Notes: generated by a model not told the origin, from the sequence alone. Shown: positions 50,625 to 59,961, numbered from the stretch's first letter. The stretch is DNA of 64,000 nucleotides from Clostridiales bacterium UBA1206 (GCA_002310055.1 DBXS01000010.1:22092-86091), one strand, 5' to 3'. A program made the numbers and translations.

Positions 50625-50727
50625 ACTGATGGAAAAGCTGAACTGCGAAGCCGTTCAGGTGATAGGCAGAAAAGTCACTGTCTACCGCCCGAACCCCGAA
50701 AAGCCGCAGATCACGCTTCCCCGCTGA
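50434..50727 (+). CDS. yhbY: YhbY/CRM-domain RNA-binding protein
   Basis: 97 residues. Entire protein is a CRM domain: TTKQRAYLRKLGQTTDALYQ, IGKNGI, and the GxxG-like loop. It associates with pre-50S particles. Starts inside the tail of the pseudouridine synthase gene, 191 bp before that gene's stop. AAGGAGTTAAAACGCACCG provides the ribosome site. nadD, which usually follows, is absent. Confidence 0.92.
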   Translation: MITTKQRAYLRKLGQTTDALYQIGKNGIIETTIETLDAALTARELIKITVLETSPVSPKEAMAELMEKLNCEAVQVIGRKVTVYRPNPEKPQITLPR

Positions 50728-50739
50728 ACGAAGGCACAT

Positions 50740-51336
50740 ATGGACAAGCTTGAACTTATAAAATACGATCTTTACGCGCAGGACCTGCGCCGCATAAAGC
50801 ACATAGAAGGCGTGGCGGAATCGGCGATAGAGATAAAAAACCGTCATTTCCCGTTCATCACGGACGAGACGGCGCTCTGCGCGGCGTATATGCACGATTT
50901 CACCAAAGAGTATTCCAAGGAACAGCATTTCGCGATCTTTGAACGCTACGGCATAGAGCTCGACGACTGCGAGGCGCGCACGGAAAAGCTGTGGCACGCA
51001 AAATCGGCGTACGCGCTGGCGAAATATGTTTACGGGCTCGACGACGGGATCTGCACCGCCGTACTGTACCACACCACCGGACGCGCCGCGATGCAGCCGC
51101 TCGAAAAAGTGATTTATCTTGCCGATTATATAGAAAAAACGCGCACTTTCGTGGATTGCGTCGACGTCCGCGACACCTACGCGATGTTATGCGAAAAACG
51201 CGACAAAAACGCGCTCGACTCGGCTATCCTGTATTCGCTGGATCTCACCATAACCGATCTGCTGGAAAGCCGCAGGATGATACACAAAAATACCTTTGAA
51301 GCGCGGAACCACCTCTTAAAGGAAGGAATTGAATGA
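50740..51336 (+). CDS. yqeK: HD-domain hydrolase YqeK (diadenosine tetraphosphatase)
   Basis: 198 residues. HD-superfamily pattern: KHIEGV (first His), AAYMHDFTKEY (His-Asp), KLWHAKSAYALA, YHTTGR and VIYLADYIEKTR. YqeK symmetrically hydrolyses Ap4A to ADP. Position between yhbY and rsfS is conserved in Firmicutes. 12 bp after yhbY. Confidence 0.92.
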   Translation: MDKLELIKYDLYAQDLRRIKHIEGVAESAIEIKNRHFPFITDETALCAAYMHDFTKEYSKEQHFAIFERYGIELDDCEARTEKLWHAKSAYALAKYVYGLDDGICTAVLYHTTGRAAMQPLEKVIYLADYIEKTRTFVDCVDVRDTYAMLCEKRDKNALDSAILYSLDLTITDLLESRRMIHKNTFEARNHLLKEGIE

Positions 51337-51704
51337 CAATGGAAAAGAACACTCACGAATATGCGCGCACAATAGCCGAAGCCGCAGCTAACGCATTGGA
51401 CGGCAAAAAGGCGCTGGACATAAACGTGCTCACCGTGGAAAAAAGCACCGCGCTCGCGGATTTCTTCGTAATAGCCGCCGGCACGTCTTCCACTCACATA
51501 AAAGCGCTCGCCGACGAGACCGAATTCAAAGTCAAAGAAAATCTCGGCGTGGAGCCTATGCACATAGAAGGCGCGGACGACAAGACATGGATCCTGCTCG
51601 ACTACGGCTGCGTGGTGGTACACGTCTTTACGCGTCAGGCGCGCGACTATTACAAGCTGGACAAGCTTTGGGCGGACGCAGGCGCGTCGGCAAAAGAAGA
51701 ATAA
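51333..51704 (+). CDS. rsfS: Ribosomal silencing factor RsfS
   Basis: 123 residues. ALDINVLTVEKSTALADFFVIA and HIEGADDKTWILLDYGCVVVHVF are family signatures. It binds L14 and blocks 30S joining under starvation. ATGA overlap with yqeK; the second in-frame ATG (51339) is an equally good start given AAGGAAGG spacing. Confidence 0.93.
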   Translation: MTMEKNTHEYARTIAEAAANALDGKKALDINVLTVEKSTALADFFVIAAGTSSTHIKALADETEFKVKENLGVEPMHIEGADDKTWILLDYGCVVVHVFTRQARDYYKLDKLWADAGASAKEE

Positions 51705-51729
51705 CGTATCTGCAAGGAAGTATAAAGCT

Positions 51730-54129
51730 ATGAAACACGAATTCAAACAAACCGAGCCCAAATGGCAGAAACGCTGGGAAGAGGCGAAAGCGTTCAGGAC
51801 CGGCGAGGACGCCGGCAAGCCGAAATTCTACGGACTGGTGGAATTCCCCTACCCTTCCGGCGCGGGGATGCACGTCGGACATATCAAGGCCTATTCCGGG
51901 CTCGAAGTCATATCGCGCAAGCGCCGTATGCAGGGCTATAACGTCCTGTTCCCTATGGGGTTCGACGCGTTCGGCCTGCCGACCGAAAACTATGCCATAA
52001 AGCACAACAAACATCCGCGCATAGTCACCGACGAGAACATAGCTCACTTTACCGAGCAGCTCAAACGCGTGGGATTTTCGTTCGACTGGGACCGTGTTGT
52101 AGACACCACCGATCATAACTACTACAAATGGACTCAGTGGATATTCCGCAAGATGTTCGACAACGGGCTGGTCTTCCGCGACAAGACGCTGGTAAACTAC
52201 TGCCCTTCGTGCAAATGCGTGCTTTCAAACGAAGATTCCCAGGGAGGCAAATGCGATATCTGCCATTCCGATATAGTGCAAAAGAGCAAAGACGTGTGGT
52301 ATCTGCGCATAACCGCGTACGCCGACAAGATGCTCGAAGGGCTCAACGAGGTCGATTTCCCCGAAAACATCCGCGTGCAGCAGGAAAACTGGATCGGCCG
52401 TTCCACCGGCGCATTCGTCAACTTCAAGCTTTCGGGCACCGAAGAGACGCTGCGCATATACACCACCCGTTGCGACACGCTGTTCGGCGTGACGTTTATG
52501 GTAATGGCGCCCGAGCATCCGCTTATCGATAAATATTCCGCCCTCATCAATAACATGCCCGAGGTTTCGGCATACCGCGAGGAATGCGGCAAAAAGACCG
52601 AATTCGAACGCACCCAGCTGGTAAAGGAAAAGACCGGCGTGCGTCTGGACGGACTTTGCGCGATAAACCCCGTTAACGGCAAAGAGATACCCATTTATAT
52701 TTCCGACTACGTTATGATGGGCTACGGCACCGGCGCCATAATGGCGGTACCGGCGCACGACCAGCGCGACTGGGAATTCGCCAAGAAATTCGGCATAGAT
52801 ATAATCCAGGTCATCAAAGGCGGCAACATAGAAGAATGCGCCTACGACGGCGACGGCGAGATGATCAATTCCGGTTTCCTCAACGGCTGCACCAACAAAA
52901 AAGAAAGCATCGCCAGAATGCTCGAAGAGCTCGAAAAGCGCGGCATAGGCGAAGCGGGCGTGCAGTACAAGATGAAAGACTGGGCGTTCAACCGCCAGAG
53001 ATACTGGGGCGAGCCCATTCCCATAATCCATTGTCCGCACTGCGGAATGGTGGGCGTGCCTTACGAGGAACTGCCTCTGCTCTTGCCTGAAGTCGAAAAC
53101 TTCGAGCCCGGCGAAGGCGGCGAATCGCCGCTTGCCAAGATAGATTCGTTCGTCAACTGCACCTGCCCCAAATGCGGCGGAAAAGCCAAGCGCGAGACCG
53201 ACACCATGCCCCAGTGGGCGGGTTCTTCGTGGTATTACCTGCGCTATATAGATCCGCACAACGACAACGAACTTGCGGACTTTGAAAAGCTGAAATACTG
53301 GCTGCCGGTCGACTGGTACAACGGAGGCATGGAGCACGTTACGCGGCATCTCATCTATTCCCGCTTCTGGCACCGCTTCCTCTACGATATCGGCGTGGTC
53401 CCGACCAAAGAGCCGTACGCCAAGCGCACGGCGCAGGGACTCGTCCTGGGGCCCGACGGCGTAAAAATGTCCAAATCGCGCGGGAACGTGGTCGATCCGC
53501 TCGACATAATCGACCAGTACGGCGCCGACACGCTGCGCGTGTACGTGCTGTTTATGGGCGACTACGGCTCCGCGGCTCCCTGGTCGATGACTTCGGTGCG
53601 CGGATGCAAAAAGTTCCTTGAACGCGTCGCTTCTCTCACCGATATGATAACCGGGACCAGCGATAAAAAAGTCGTAAAATCGCTGCACGCCACGGTAAAG
53701 AAAGTCACAAGCGATATAGAAAGTATGAAATTCAACACCGCCATAGCGCAGATGATGACTTTCGTCAACGAAGTCTACGCCTGCGGCGGCATCGCCAAAG
53801 ACGATCTGTTCACGTTCATCACGGTGCTCAACCCGTTCGCGCCGCACCTCACCGAGGAAATGCACGAAGTCCTGGGCGGAAAAGGTCTGCTTTCGCTTGC
53901 CGCCTGGCCCGAATACGACGAATCGATGCTTGCGGAAGACACCGTGGAGATCGCCGTTCAGGTTTGCGGCAGGCTGCGCGCCACGATAGAGCTGCCCAGA
54001 GACTGCTCAAAGGAAGACGCCGCCCGCATAATCGCCGAATCCGGCAAAATCGCCGCTTTTACCGAAGGAAAGACCTTCGTAAAAGATATATACGTTCCCA
54101 ACAGGATCTACAACATTATTATTAAGTAA
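51730..54129 (+). CDS. leuS: Leucyl-tRNA synthetase
   Basis: 799 residues, bacterial class I enzyme. HIGH-type motif in YPSGAGMHVGHIKAYSG, editing domain CP1 with TTRCDTLFGVTFMVMAPEHP, tRNA-binding and WYYLRYIDPHN, then KMSKSRGNVV. A zinc-like set CPSCKCVLSNE...CDIC lies around residue 157. It lacks any T-box: only 25 bp separate it from rsfS, so it depends on the upstream transcript. Confidence 0.96.
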   Translation: MKHEFKQTEPKWQKRWEEAKAFRTGEDAGKPKFYGLVEFPYPSGAGMHVGHIKAYSGLEVISRKRRMQGYNVLFPMGFDAFGLPTENYAIKHNKHPRIVTDENIAHFTEQLKRVGFSFDWDRVVDTTDHNYYKWTQWIFRKMFDNGLVFRDKTLVNYCPSCKCVLSNEDSQGGKCDICHSDIVQKSKDVWYLRITAYADKMLEGLNEVDFPENIRVQQENWIGRSTGAFVNFKLSGTEETLRIYTTRCDTLFGVTFMVMAPEHPLIDKYSALINNMPEVSAYREECGKKTEFERTQLVKEKTGVRLDGLCAINPVNGKEIPIYISDYVMMGYGTGAIMAVPAHDQRDWEFAKKFGIDIIQVIKGGNIEECAYDGDGEMINSGFLNGCTNKKESIARMLEELEKRGIGEAGVQYKMKDWAFNRQRYWGEPIPIIHCPHCGMVGVPYEELPLLLPEVENFEPGEGGESPLAKIDSFVNCTCPKCGGKAKRETDTMPQWAGSSWYYLRYIDPHNDNELADFEKLKYWLPVDWYNGGMEHVTRHLIYSRFWHRFLYDIGVVPTKEPYAKRTAQGLVLGPDGVKMSKSRGNVVDPLDIIDQYGADTLRVYVLFMGDYGSAAPWSMTSVRGCKKFLERVASLTDMITGTSDKKVVKSLHATVKKVTSDIESMKFNTAIAQMMTFVNEVYACGGIAKDDLFTFITVLNPFAPHLTEEMHEVLGGKGLLSLAAWPEYDESMLAEDTVEIAVQVCGRLRATIELPRDCSKEDAARIIAESGKIAAFTEGKTFVKDIYVPNRIYNIIIK

Positions 54130-54142
54130 AGGAGGAAACACC

Positions 54143-54538
54143 ATGGCAGAAAAGAAAAAGTCCGGCTTTTGGAAAGACTTTAAGGATTTCATCAGCAAGG
54201 GCAACGTGATCGATCTGGCTGTTGCGGTAGTCATCGGCGCCGCGTTCAATAAGATCGTTTCTTCGTTCGTGAACGACATAATCATGCCGCTCATCAGCCT
54301 TGCGGTTGGCGGCAAGAGCGTTGCCGACTGGAAATGGGTCATTACCGAACAGGTCGTTGCCGCCGACGGTACCGTCACCACGGCTGAAAACGCTCTGCGC
54401 TACGGCGCGTTCATTCAGAACGTGATCGACTTCCTTATTGTCGCTTTCTCTATCTTTATCGTGCTGCGCGCTTTCACCAAACTTCAGAACAGAAGAAAGA
54501 AAGCCGAAGCTCAAGAAGAAGAGAAAAAAGACGCTTGA
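54143..54538 (+). CDS. mscL: Large-conductance mechanosensitive channel
   Basis: 131 residues. FKDFISKGNVIDLAVAVVIGAAFNK is the gate helix, represented by GNVIDLAVAVVIGAAFNKIV; second helix NVIDFLIVAFSIFIVLRAF; charged C-terminal bundle. It opens at near-lytic tension to release solutes. AAAGGAGGAAAC before the ATG, 13 bp after leuS. Confidence 0.97.
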   Translation: MAEKKKSGFWKDFKDFISKGNVIDLAVAVVIGAAFNKIVSSFVNDIIMPLISLAVGGKSVADWKWVITEQVVAADGTVTTAENALRYGAFIQNVIDFLIVAFSIFIVLRAFTKLQNRRKKAEAQEEEKKDA

Positions 54539-54539
54539 T

Positions 54540-55436
54540 ATGGGCGTTTTTATCGGTGCCGACGGCGGAGCGAGCAAGCTTATGCTGTGCCTTTCCGCCG
54601 GCGGCACACGCCGTTTTTCTAAAGTGCCGCAATGCGTGAATCCCGTTGTTTGCGGGCAGAGCGTTTCGGCTGACATAATCATCGATTCCATGCTTGAGCT
54701 GTGCGAGCGTGAAGGCGTTTCCCCCGCTTCCGTTGACGGGGTATTCGCCGGTATCGCGGGCGCGACCGAGCGGGATTATATAACCATGCTCAAAACGCGG
54801 CTCCAAAAGACTTTCCCTGCCGCCGCGTGCGGCGTGAGCCACGACGGCGAAAACATCATATACGCCGCTTTCCCCGAAAGCGACGGAGTCGCTCTGATAT
54901 GCGGCACCGGTTCTTCGTGCTTCGTGCGCAAAGGCGGCGAGCTGTTCCGCATAGGCGGTTACGGCGCGTTCGACATGGACGGCAGCGGTTATGAAATAGG
55001 CCGCCGCGCAATAGCGTACACGCTCAAAAGCTATGACGGCAGAGCAAGGCGCACGCCGCTTTGCGAACTGACCGAAAAGCTCGCCGGCGGCAACTGTCTG
55101 CAAAACCTCAGCAGGCTGCTTTCGCTTTCGGTGCGCGAGACCGCACAGTTTGCCGCCGCGGTGTTCGAAGCCGCGGCCGAAAACGACGCCGTCGCCCTTT
55201 ATATACTCGACGCCACCGCCCGCTACCTCGCCTGCTGTGTCGACGCGGCTTCGCGGTATTTCGAAAGCCGGTTCGACGTTTGTATCGCCGGAGGCGTGGG
55301 CACAAACAAAATCATCACGAAAAAAATCAAACAATACGCGCTTCCTCAGGCGAATATCTTTACATTGACCAAAGAGCCGGCGGAAGGCGCGGTGACAAAG
55401 GCAGAAAAGCTTTATGATGAAAGAAATAATTCTTAA
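54540..55436 (+). CDS. BadF/BadG/BcrA/BcrD-type ATPase, N-acetylglucosamine-kinase-like
   Basis: 298 residues. ASKHA phosphate loops: FIGADGGASKLMLCL (phosphate 1), VALICGTGSSCFVR (phosphate 2) and CIAGGVGTNKII (adenosine). The family includes GlcNAc kinases and, distantly, activases of radical dehydratases; no [4Fe-4S] Cys pair is seen, so a sugar kinase is more likely. Starts one base after the mscL stop; the end overlaps mscS by 23 bp. Substrate unknown. Confidence 0.8.
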   Translation: MGVFIGADGGASKLMLCLSAGGTRRFSKVPQCVNPVVCGQSVSADIIIDSMLELCEREGVSPASVDGVFAGIAGATERDYITMLKTRLQKTFPAAACGVSHDGENIIYAAFPESDGVALICGTGSSCFVRKGGELFRIGGYGAFDMDGSGYEIGRRAIAYTLKSYDGRARRTPLCELTEKLAGGNCLQNLSRLLSLSVRETAQFAAAVFEAAAENDAVALYILDATARYLACCVDAASRYFESRFDVCIAGGVGTNKIITKKIKQYALPQANIFTLTKEPAEGAVTKAEKLYDERNNS

Positions 55437-56322
55437 CGCGGCGGACGACGTCGCCGAAGCGATTTCCGAAACCGTTTCGGAAATGGCGGAGGAAGTTTCG
55501 GCTTCAGGCGCGAGCGGCGCTTCGACCTGGGACATCGTAAAAGGATATATCGTAGAATACGGGCTCAGGCTGCTTATAGCACTTGTCGTGCTGTTTGTGG
55601 GGCTGAAGCTCATAAACGTGCTAGTAAAACGCATAAAGAAAAGAAAAGCGTTAAAAAATATGGATAACTCCGCGGCGACGATGCTGGGCAGTTTCTTGGG
55701 CATAGCGCTCAAAGTCATTCTTTTCGTAACGGTGATCGGCATACTCGGCATCCCGATGACGAGCGTTATCACCATAATCGGCACCGTTTCGCTGGCGATA
55801 GGGCTCGCGCTCCAGGGGAGCCTCGCCAACTTTGCCGGCGGGTTAATGATAATCATATTCAAACCGTTCAGACTGGGCGACTTTATAGACAACCACACCG
55901 ACAGCGGCGTGGTCACCGATATGGGCGTGTTCTACACCACGCTCACCACGCCCGACAACCGCGTGATAACCGTGCCGAACAGCCTGCTTTCCAACGCCAC
56001 GGTCGTGAACTATTCGGTTTCGGAAACGCGCAGAGTGGATCTTGATATTTCGGTGGCGTACAACACCGACACCGATATCGCCAAGCGCCTTCTGTTATCG
56101 CTCGCCAAAGCCAATCCCCTTTCGCTCGAAGAACCCGAACCTTTCTGCGCCGTCACCAAACACGGCGAATCCGCCGTAATGCTAACATTACGCGTTTGGT
56201 GCAAAAGCGCCGACTACTGGAATCTGCGCTTTGAGCTTTTGGAAAACATAAAGAAAGCGTTTGAAGCCGCGGGTATAGAGATCCCTTACAACTATGTCAA
56301 CGTTATAGAAAAGCGCAAGTGA
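55414..56322 (+). CDS. Small-conductance mechanosensitive ion channel (MscS family)
   Basis: 302 residues. Two to three membrane helices, the pore helix with VSLAIGLALQGSLANFAGGLM (Gly/Ala packing) and the beta domain (FRLGDFID, TLTTPDNRVITVPNSLLSN). It relieves osmotic downshock at lower tension than MscL. A charged ~25-residue N-terminus (DDVAEAISETVSEMAEEVS) precedes the helices. Starts inside the kinase gene. Confidence 0.92.
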   Translation: MMKEIILNAADDVAEAISETVSEMAEEVSASGASGASTWDIVKGYIVEYGLRLLIALVVLFVGLKLINVLVKRIKKRKALKNMDNSAATMLGSFLGIALKVILFVTVIGILGIPMTSVITIIGTVSLAIGLALQGSLANFAGGLMIIIFKPFRLGDFIDNHTDSGVVTDMGVFYTTLTTPDNRVITVPNSLLSNATVVNYSVSETRRVDLDISVAYNTDTDIAKRLLLSLAKANPLSLEEPEPFCAVTKHGESAVMLTLRVWCKSADYWNLRFELLENIKKAFEAAGIEIPYNYVNVIEKRK

Positions 56323-56330
56323 GGTCAGAT

Positions 56331-59120
56331 ATGCACATTTCGTTAAAACTGCGCGTCTGCGCGGCAATACTTTTAGCGGCGATGCTGCTTTGCGCATGCA
56401 ACACCGGAATAGAAAACCCTTCCGAAAGCTCTTCCGCGCCCGAAGTCAGCTTTGACCACGGCGAGGTTTCGCAGATCGAGCCGAATTCGGACGAAGAAGA
56501 AAGCTCGGGGCATGAAATACAAAAAGAGTATTCCCCCGCGCTGAAAATCACCGAAGTTATGGCGGTAAACACCGTGACGGCGGCCGATTCGCAGGGGCGG
56601 TATCTGCCCTGGATAGAGATAGAAAACGTTTCGGCAAACTCCGCTAATCTCGCTGAATACGTGCTCGTAACGCCCGACGGCGAATTTTCACTGCCCGCGT
56701 TTTCGCTCGCCCCCGGCGGATATTACCTGCTGTTCTGCGAACAGCTCGCCTCCGGCGGCACGCTCAAGCTCACGCACGGCGGGTATCTTACGGACGAGAC
56801 GGACTATATCTGCCTCAAGCCCGACCGCTCGTTCCTGTGCGCCAACGGGAGCGAGACCGACACGCCCACGCCGGGCTACGGTGCGGTGAAATCCGCCGAC
56901 GAGCTTATCTTTTCGGAGATCGCGCCCATAAACAACGTTTACCCCGTAAACGGCAAGCCCGTGCCTTTCGTTGAGCTTTACAACAGCGGCGAAAGCGATA
57001 TAGAGCTCGGCTCGTATTTCATTTCCGCGGATGAGGAAGACCGCTTTGCCGCCAAACTGCCCGATATGACGCTGAAAAGCGGCGCTTACGCCGTGATCGA
57101 CTGCGCACAGATAGGGTTCGATTTGCCGATCTACGGCGGCACGCTGATGCTCACCCGCAACGACGGCGTGCTCGCGGCTTCGGTATCGCTGCCTGCCGCC
57201 AAGAAGAACCGTTCGTACGGCGACGACAAGGAGTGGAATTCCCCCACTCCCGGACTTCCCAACACCGAAGAAAGCCGCCTTTCCTACGCGTTCGACCGCA
57301 AGGGACTGGTGATAAACGAGATAGTCGCTTCCAACACCAAATACTACGCCAAAGACGGCGAGTATTACGACCTTGTCGAGCTCAAAAATACAGGCGACGA
57401 GACCGTGGAGCTTTCGGATTATTACCTTTCGGATTCGCAGAAAAATCTCAAGCTGTATAACCTCCCTTCGCAGAAACTCGCTCCGGGCGAATTTTACGTC
57501 GCGGTCTGCACCGGGATCGACGGAAAATACTGCCCGCTGGGGATATCCAGCGACGGCGAACGCCTTATACTGAGCCGCAGCGACGGCACGGTGAGCGACG
57601 TGCTCGACTTCCCGCGGATCCCCACCGACCGTTCGTGGGGCAGGAGCAGCGACGGATTCGTCTACTTTGCGACTCCCACCGCGGGCAAGGAAAACGGCAC
57701 CGGGTTCGCGACCCTGTCTTCCGCGCCCGAAGCGAGCATGGAAAGCGGTTTTTACGAAGGTCCGTTCGACGTCACGCTCGGCGGCGAGGGAAACATCTAT
57801 TACACGCTCGACTGCAGCCGCCCGACCGAAAAGAGCAAGCTCTATAAGGGCGAGACGATAAGCATCACCAAGAACACCACGCTGCGCGCCTTCTGCAAAG
57901 ACGGCGAGAAGATAGCGAGCGATATCGTCACGTTCAACTACTTTATAAACGAAATAGACCTTTCGCTGCCCGTCATCAAGATGAGCGTGGTCGACAAGGA
58001 CTTTTACGGTTCCGACGGTATTTATACCAATTACAAGGGCAAGACCGAGATCGAAGGCCACGTTGCGTTCTATGTCGACGGAAAAGAAGAGTTTTCGGTC
58101 AACTGCGGCGTCAAGATCGCCGGCCAGTACAGCCGTAAATATCCCAAAAAGAGCTACCAGCTCAAATTCCGCGCCAAATACGGCAACGGTAAGCTGAAAT
58201 ACGACGTGTTCGAAGACGGCGAGATAACCGAATTCAACGCGCTCGTACTGCGCTCGGGCAGTGAGGACTACGAATTCACCATGATGCGCGACGAATACGT
58301 GGGAAGCATGATCGCCGACTACGCGCGCGAAACGCTTGTGCAGAAATACCGCCCGTGCAACCTTTATATCAACGGCGAATATATAGGCGTGTATTATATA
58401 CGCGAAAAGATCAACCAGGATTTCGTCGCTTCGTACTGGGGCGTGGATCCCGACACGGTCTCGATACTGCAAAGCCATTCGTATATCGAGGACGGCCCCA
58501 ACGGCGGCTGGAGCGCTTTGAACAAGTATATCCAGAACCACGATCTTAAAACGGACGAGGAATTCGAGTATATCTGTGAGAATTTCTGCATAGAAAGCCT
58601 TATAGATTACCAGATATTCTACACCTGGGCGGATAACCGCGACGAAGGCAACACGCGGCTTTGCCGTTCGCCTGATTACGACGGCGGCAGATGGCATTAT
58701 ATCTTTTACGATTCGGATATGGCGTTCGGCTTGTATCTGCAGAACAAGAACAAATCCACCGCCGATTTCCTGTTCGGCAAAGAAACGCCCAAGAGCGGTC
58801 ACCACAATTCGCTTATCTACAAGCTGCTCCACAACAACAAGACGTTCCGTGATATGTTCCTCAAGCGGCTCGAAGAACTGTGCAACACCGCGTTTTCCAA
58901 CGAAGAAGCCGTAGGCCATATCGAGCACATCCGCGACCTTATAGATCACGATATGCAGTACACCAAATACGGCGTGTCGTACAAATCGTGGAAAGTTTAC
59001 GTCCCCAAGCTCATCAATTACGTCACCGACCGCGCCGACGTGCTGCGCAAGGAATTCACCGACCTGCTCAAGCTTTCCAAGAGCGAAAGGGAAAAATATT
59101 TCCCGACCTATACACCGTGA
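56331..59120 (+). CDS. Large CotH-kinase lipoprotein with lamin-tail domains
   Basis: 929 residues. Lipoprotein signal (AAILLAAMLLCAC), acidic linker, then three lamin-tail-like beta domains starting near residues 72 (LKITEVMAVN), 192 (LIFSEIAPIN) and 326 (LVINEIVASN). A chitobiase/HEX C-terminal-type domain follows near 465 (NIYYTLDCSRPTEKS), then a CotH kinase domain from ~543 with GVKIAGQYSRKYPKKSY, LRSGSEDYEF and FYDSDMAFGL (metal Asp). CotH phosphorylates spore-coat proteins in Bacillus; extracellular versions are widespread. ATG 56331 follows GAGGT; a GTG at 56319 overlapping mscS is possible. Confidence 0.88.
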   Translation: MHISLKLRVCAAILLAAMLLCACNTGIENPSESSSAPEVSFDHGEVSQIEPNSDEEESSGHEIQKEYSPALKITEVMAVNTVTAADSQGRYLPWIEIENVSANSANLAEYVLVTPDGEFSLPAFSLAPGGYYLLFCEQLASGGTLKLTHGGYLTDETDYICLKPDRSFLCANGSETDTPTPGYGAVKSADELIFSEIAPINNVYPVNGKPVPFVELYNSGESDIELGSYFISADEEDRFAAKLPDMTLKSGAYAVIDCAQIGFDLPIYGGTLMLTRNDGVLAASVSLPAAKKNRSYGDDKEWNSPTPGLPNTEESRLSYAFDRKGLVINEIVASNTKYYAKDGEYYDLVELKNTGDETVELSDYYLSDSQKNLKLYNLPSQKLAPGEFYVAVCTGIDGKYCPLGISSDGERLILSRSDGTVSDVLDFPRIPTDRSWGRSSDGFVYFATPTAGKENGTGFATLSSAPEASMESGFYEGPFDVTLGGEGNIYYTLDCSRPTEKSKLYKGETISITKNTTLRAFCKDGEKIASDIVTFNYFINEIDLSLPVIKMSVVDKDFYGSDGIYTNYKGKTEIEGHVAFYVDGKEEFSVNCGVKIAGQYSRKYPKKSYQLKFRAKYGNGKLKYDVFEDGEITEFNALVLRSGSEDYEFTMMRDEYVGSMIADYARETLVQKYRPCNLYINGEYIGVYYIREKINQDFVASYWGVDPDTVSILQSHSYIEDGPNGGWSALNKYIQNHDLKTDEEFEYICENFCIESLIDYQIFYTWADNRDEGNTRLCRSPDYDGGRWHYIFYDSDMAFGLYLQNKNKSTADFLFGKETPKSGHHNSLIYKLLHNNKTFRDMFLKRLEELCNTAFSNEEAVGHIEHIRDLIDHDMQYTKYGVSYKSWKVYVPKLINYVTDRADVLRKEFTDLLKLSKSEREKYFPTYTP

Positions 59121-59129
59121 TATAAAACT

Positions 59130-59156
59130 TCACCTCCGGTTTTAAACCGGAGGTGA
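59130..59156. terminator. Terminator closing the plus-strand block
   Basis: 27-nt near-perfect palindrome: TCACCTCCGGTTT and its complement around a single central T, so a strong stem-loop. TTCTTGTTTTT follows; the convergent HAD gene ends at 59174. Confidence 0.88.
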
Positions 59157-59173
59157 TTCTTGTTTTTGTTCAG

Positions 59174-59833
59174 TCATACGGTGTAAATCACCGGGCAGAC
59201 GTCGCGGGGTGTCGGGCAGATACAGTCGGCTTCATACCTGACCAGATCGGCAAGCGAACCGAACCCGTAAAGGACGCCCGCCGTGGCGATCCCGACCTGC
59301 TTTGCGCCTATTATATCGTATTTAGTGTCGCCCACCAGCAGCGCTTCGCGCCTGTCGCGTATCCCGCACAAAGAAAGCGCGTATTCCAGCACTTCTTTCT
59401 TTTTATATCTTCCCTTTTCGGGCGCGGCGCCGTACACGGCGTCGAAAAGATAGCGCACGCCAAGCATATCCAGAAGCTTTTCGGTATAGGGCTCGGGCTT
59501 GCTGGTCCCGGTGCAGAGCTTCGCTCCGCTGCCTTTTATAAACGCCAGCATATCGTAAACTCCGTCATACAAACGGCACTTGAACATCTCGCCGCCGCTG
59601 TAGAATTCGCGGTAGCGCGCCACCGCTTCTTCCGCCTGTTCGCCCGAAAAGCCGTAATGCTCGCAGAACGCCTCGCCCAGCGGCGGACCTATAAAACGCC
59701 GCAAAAAGCTCTGATCTTCCACCTCTACGCCGAAATGCGCCAGCGTTTTGACGAGCGAGCTGATTATCCCTTCGGAAGTGTCGGCTATCGTACCGTCGAA
59801 ATCCATAAAAACGTATTTGTAATTGAGTCCCAT
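59174..59833 (-). CDS. HAD-superfamily hydrolase (phosphoglycolate phosphatase-like)
   Basis: 219 residues. Motif I FMDFDGTIADTS (nucleophile Asp), motif II CTGTSKP, motif III Lys in KGRYKKKEV and motif IV LLVGDTKYDIIGAKQ. Alpha-helical cap after motif I as in the Gph/pyrophosphatase-PpaX group. Substrate uncertain. ATG 59833 preceded by GGGAGCCG; upstream in-frame sequence is in the promoter. Confidence 0.88.
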   Translation of the reverse strand: MGLNYKYVFMDFDGTIADTSEGIISSLVKTLAHFGVEVEDQSFLRRFIGPPLGEAFCEHYGFSGEQAEEAVARYREFYSGGEMFKCRLYDGVYDMLAFIKGSGAKLCTGTSKPEPYTEKLLDMLGVRYLFDAVYGAAPEKGRYKKKEVLEYALSLCGIRDRREALLVGDTKYDIIGAKQVGIATAGVLYGFGSLADLVRYEADCICPTPRDVCPVIYTV

Positions 59834-59863
59834 AATACGGCTCCCCGCGTTATTGTTTTTAGT

Positions 59864-59892
59864 ATTATAACACGCTTCCGCGCGTTTTTCAA
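59864..59892 (-). promoter_or_regulatory. Promoter of the HAD hydrolase gene
   Basis: Minus strand TTGAAA, 17-bp spacer, TATAAT. Confidence 0.85.
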
Positions 59893-59902
59893 GCCGCCGC
59901 GG

Positions 59903-59931
59903 TTGACAAATCCCGCTGCATAAGCTATAAT
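59903..59931 (+). promoter_or_regulatory. Promoter of the AlkD-like and SDR genes
   Basis: TTGACA, 17-bp spacer, TATAAT; its -35 lies 10 bp from the -35 of the opposing HAD promoter. Confidence 0.87.
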
Positions 59932-59961
59932 TTATAAAAACAAGCGGAAAGGACGCCGAAA

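Noticed and set aside
51705..51729. T-box riboswitch before leuS
   Set aside because: Only 25 bp separate rsfS and leuS, too short for a T-box.
56688..58949. 753-codon minus-strand frame opposite the CotH gene
   Set aside because: Shadow; Val/Arg/Ala-rich without motifs.
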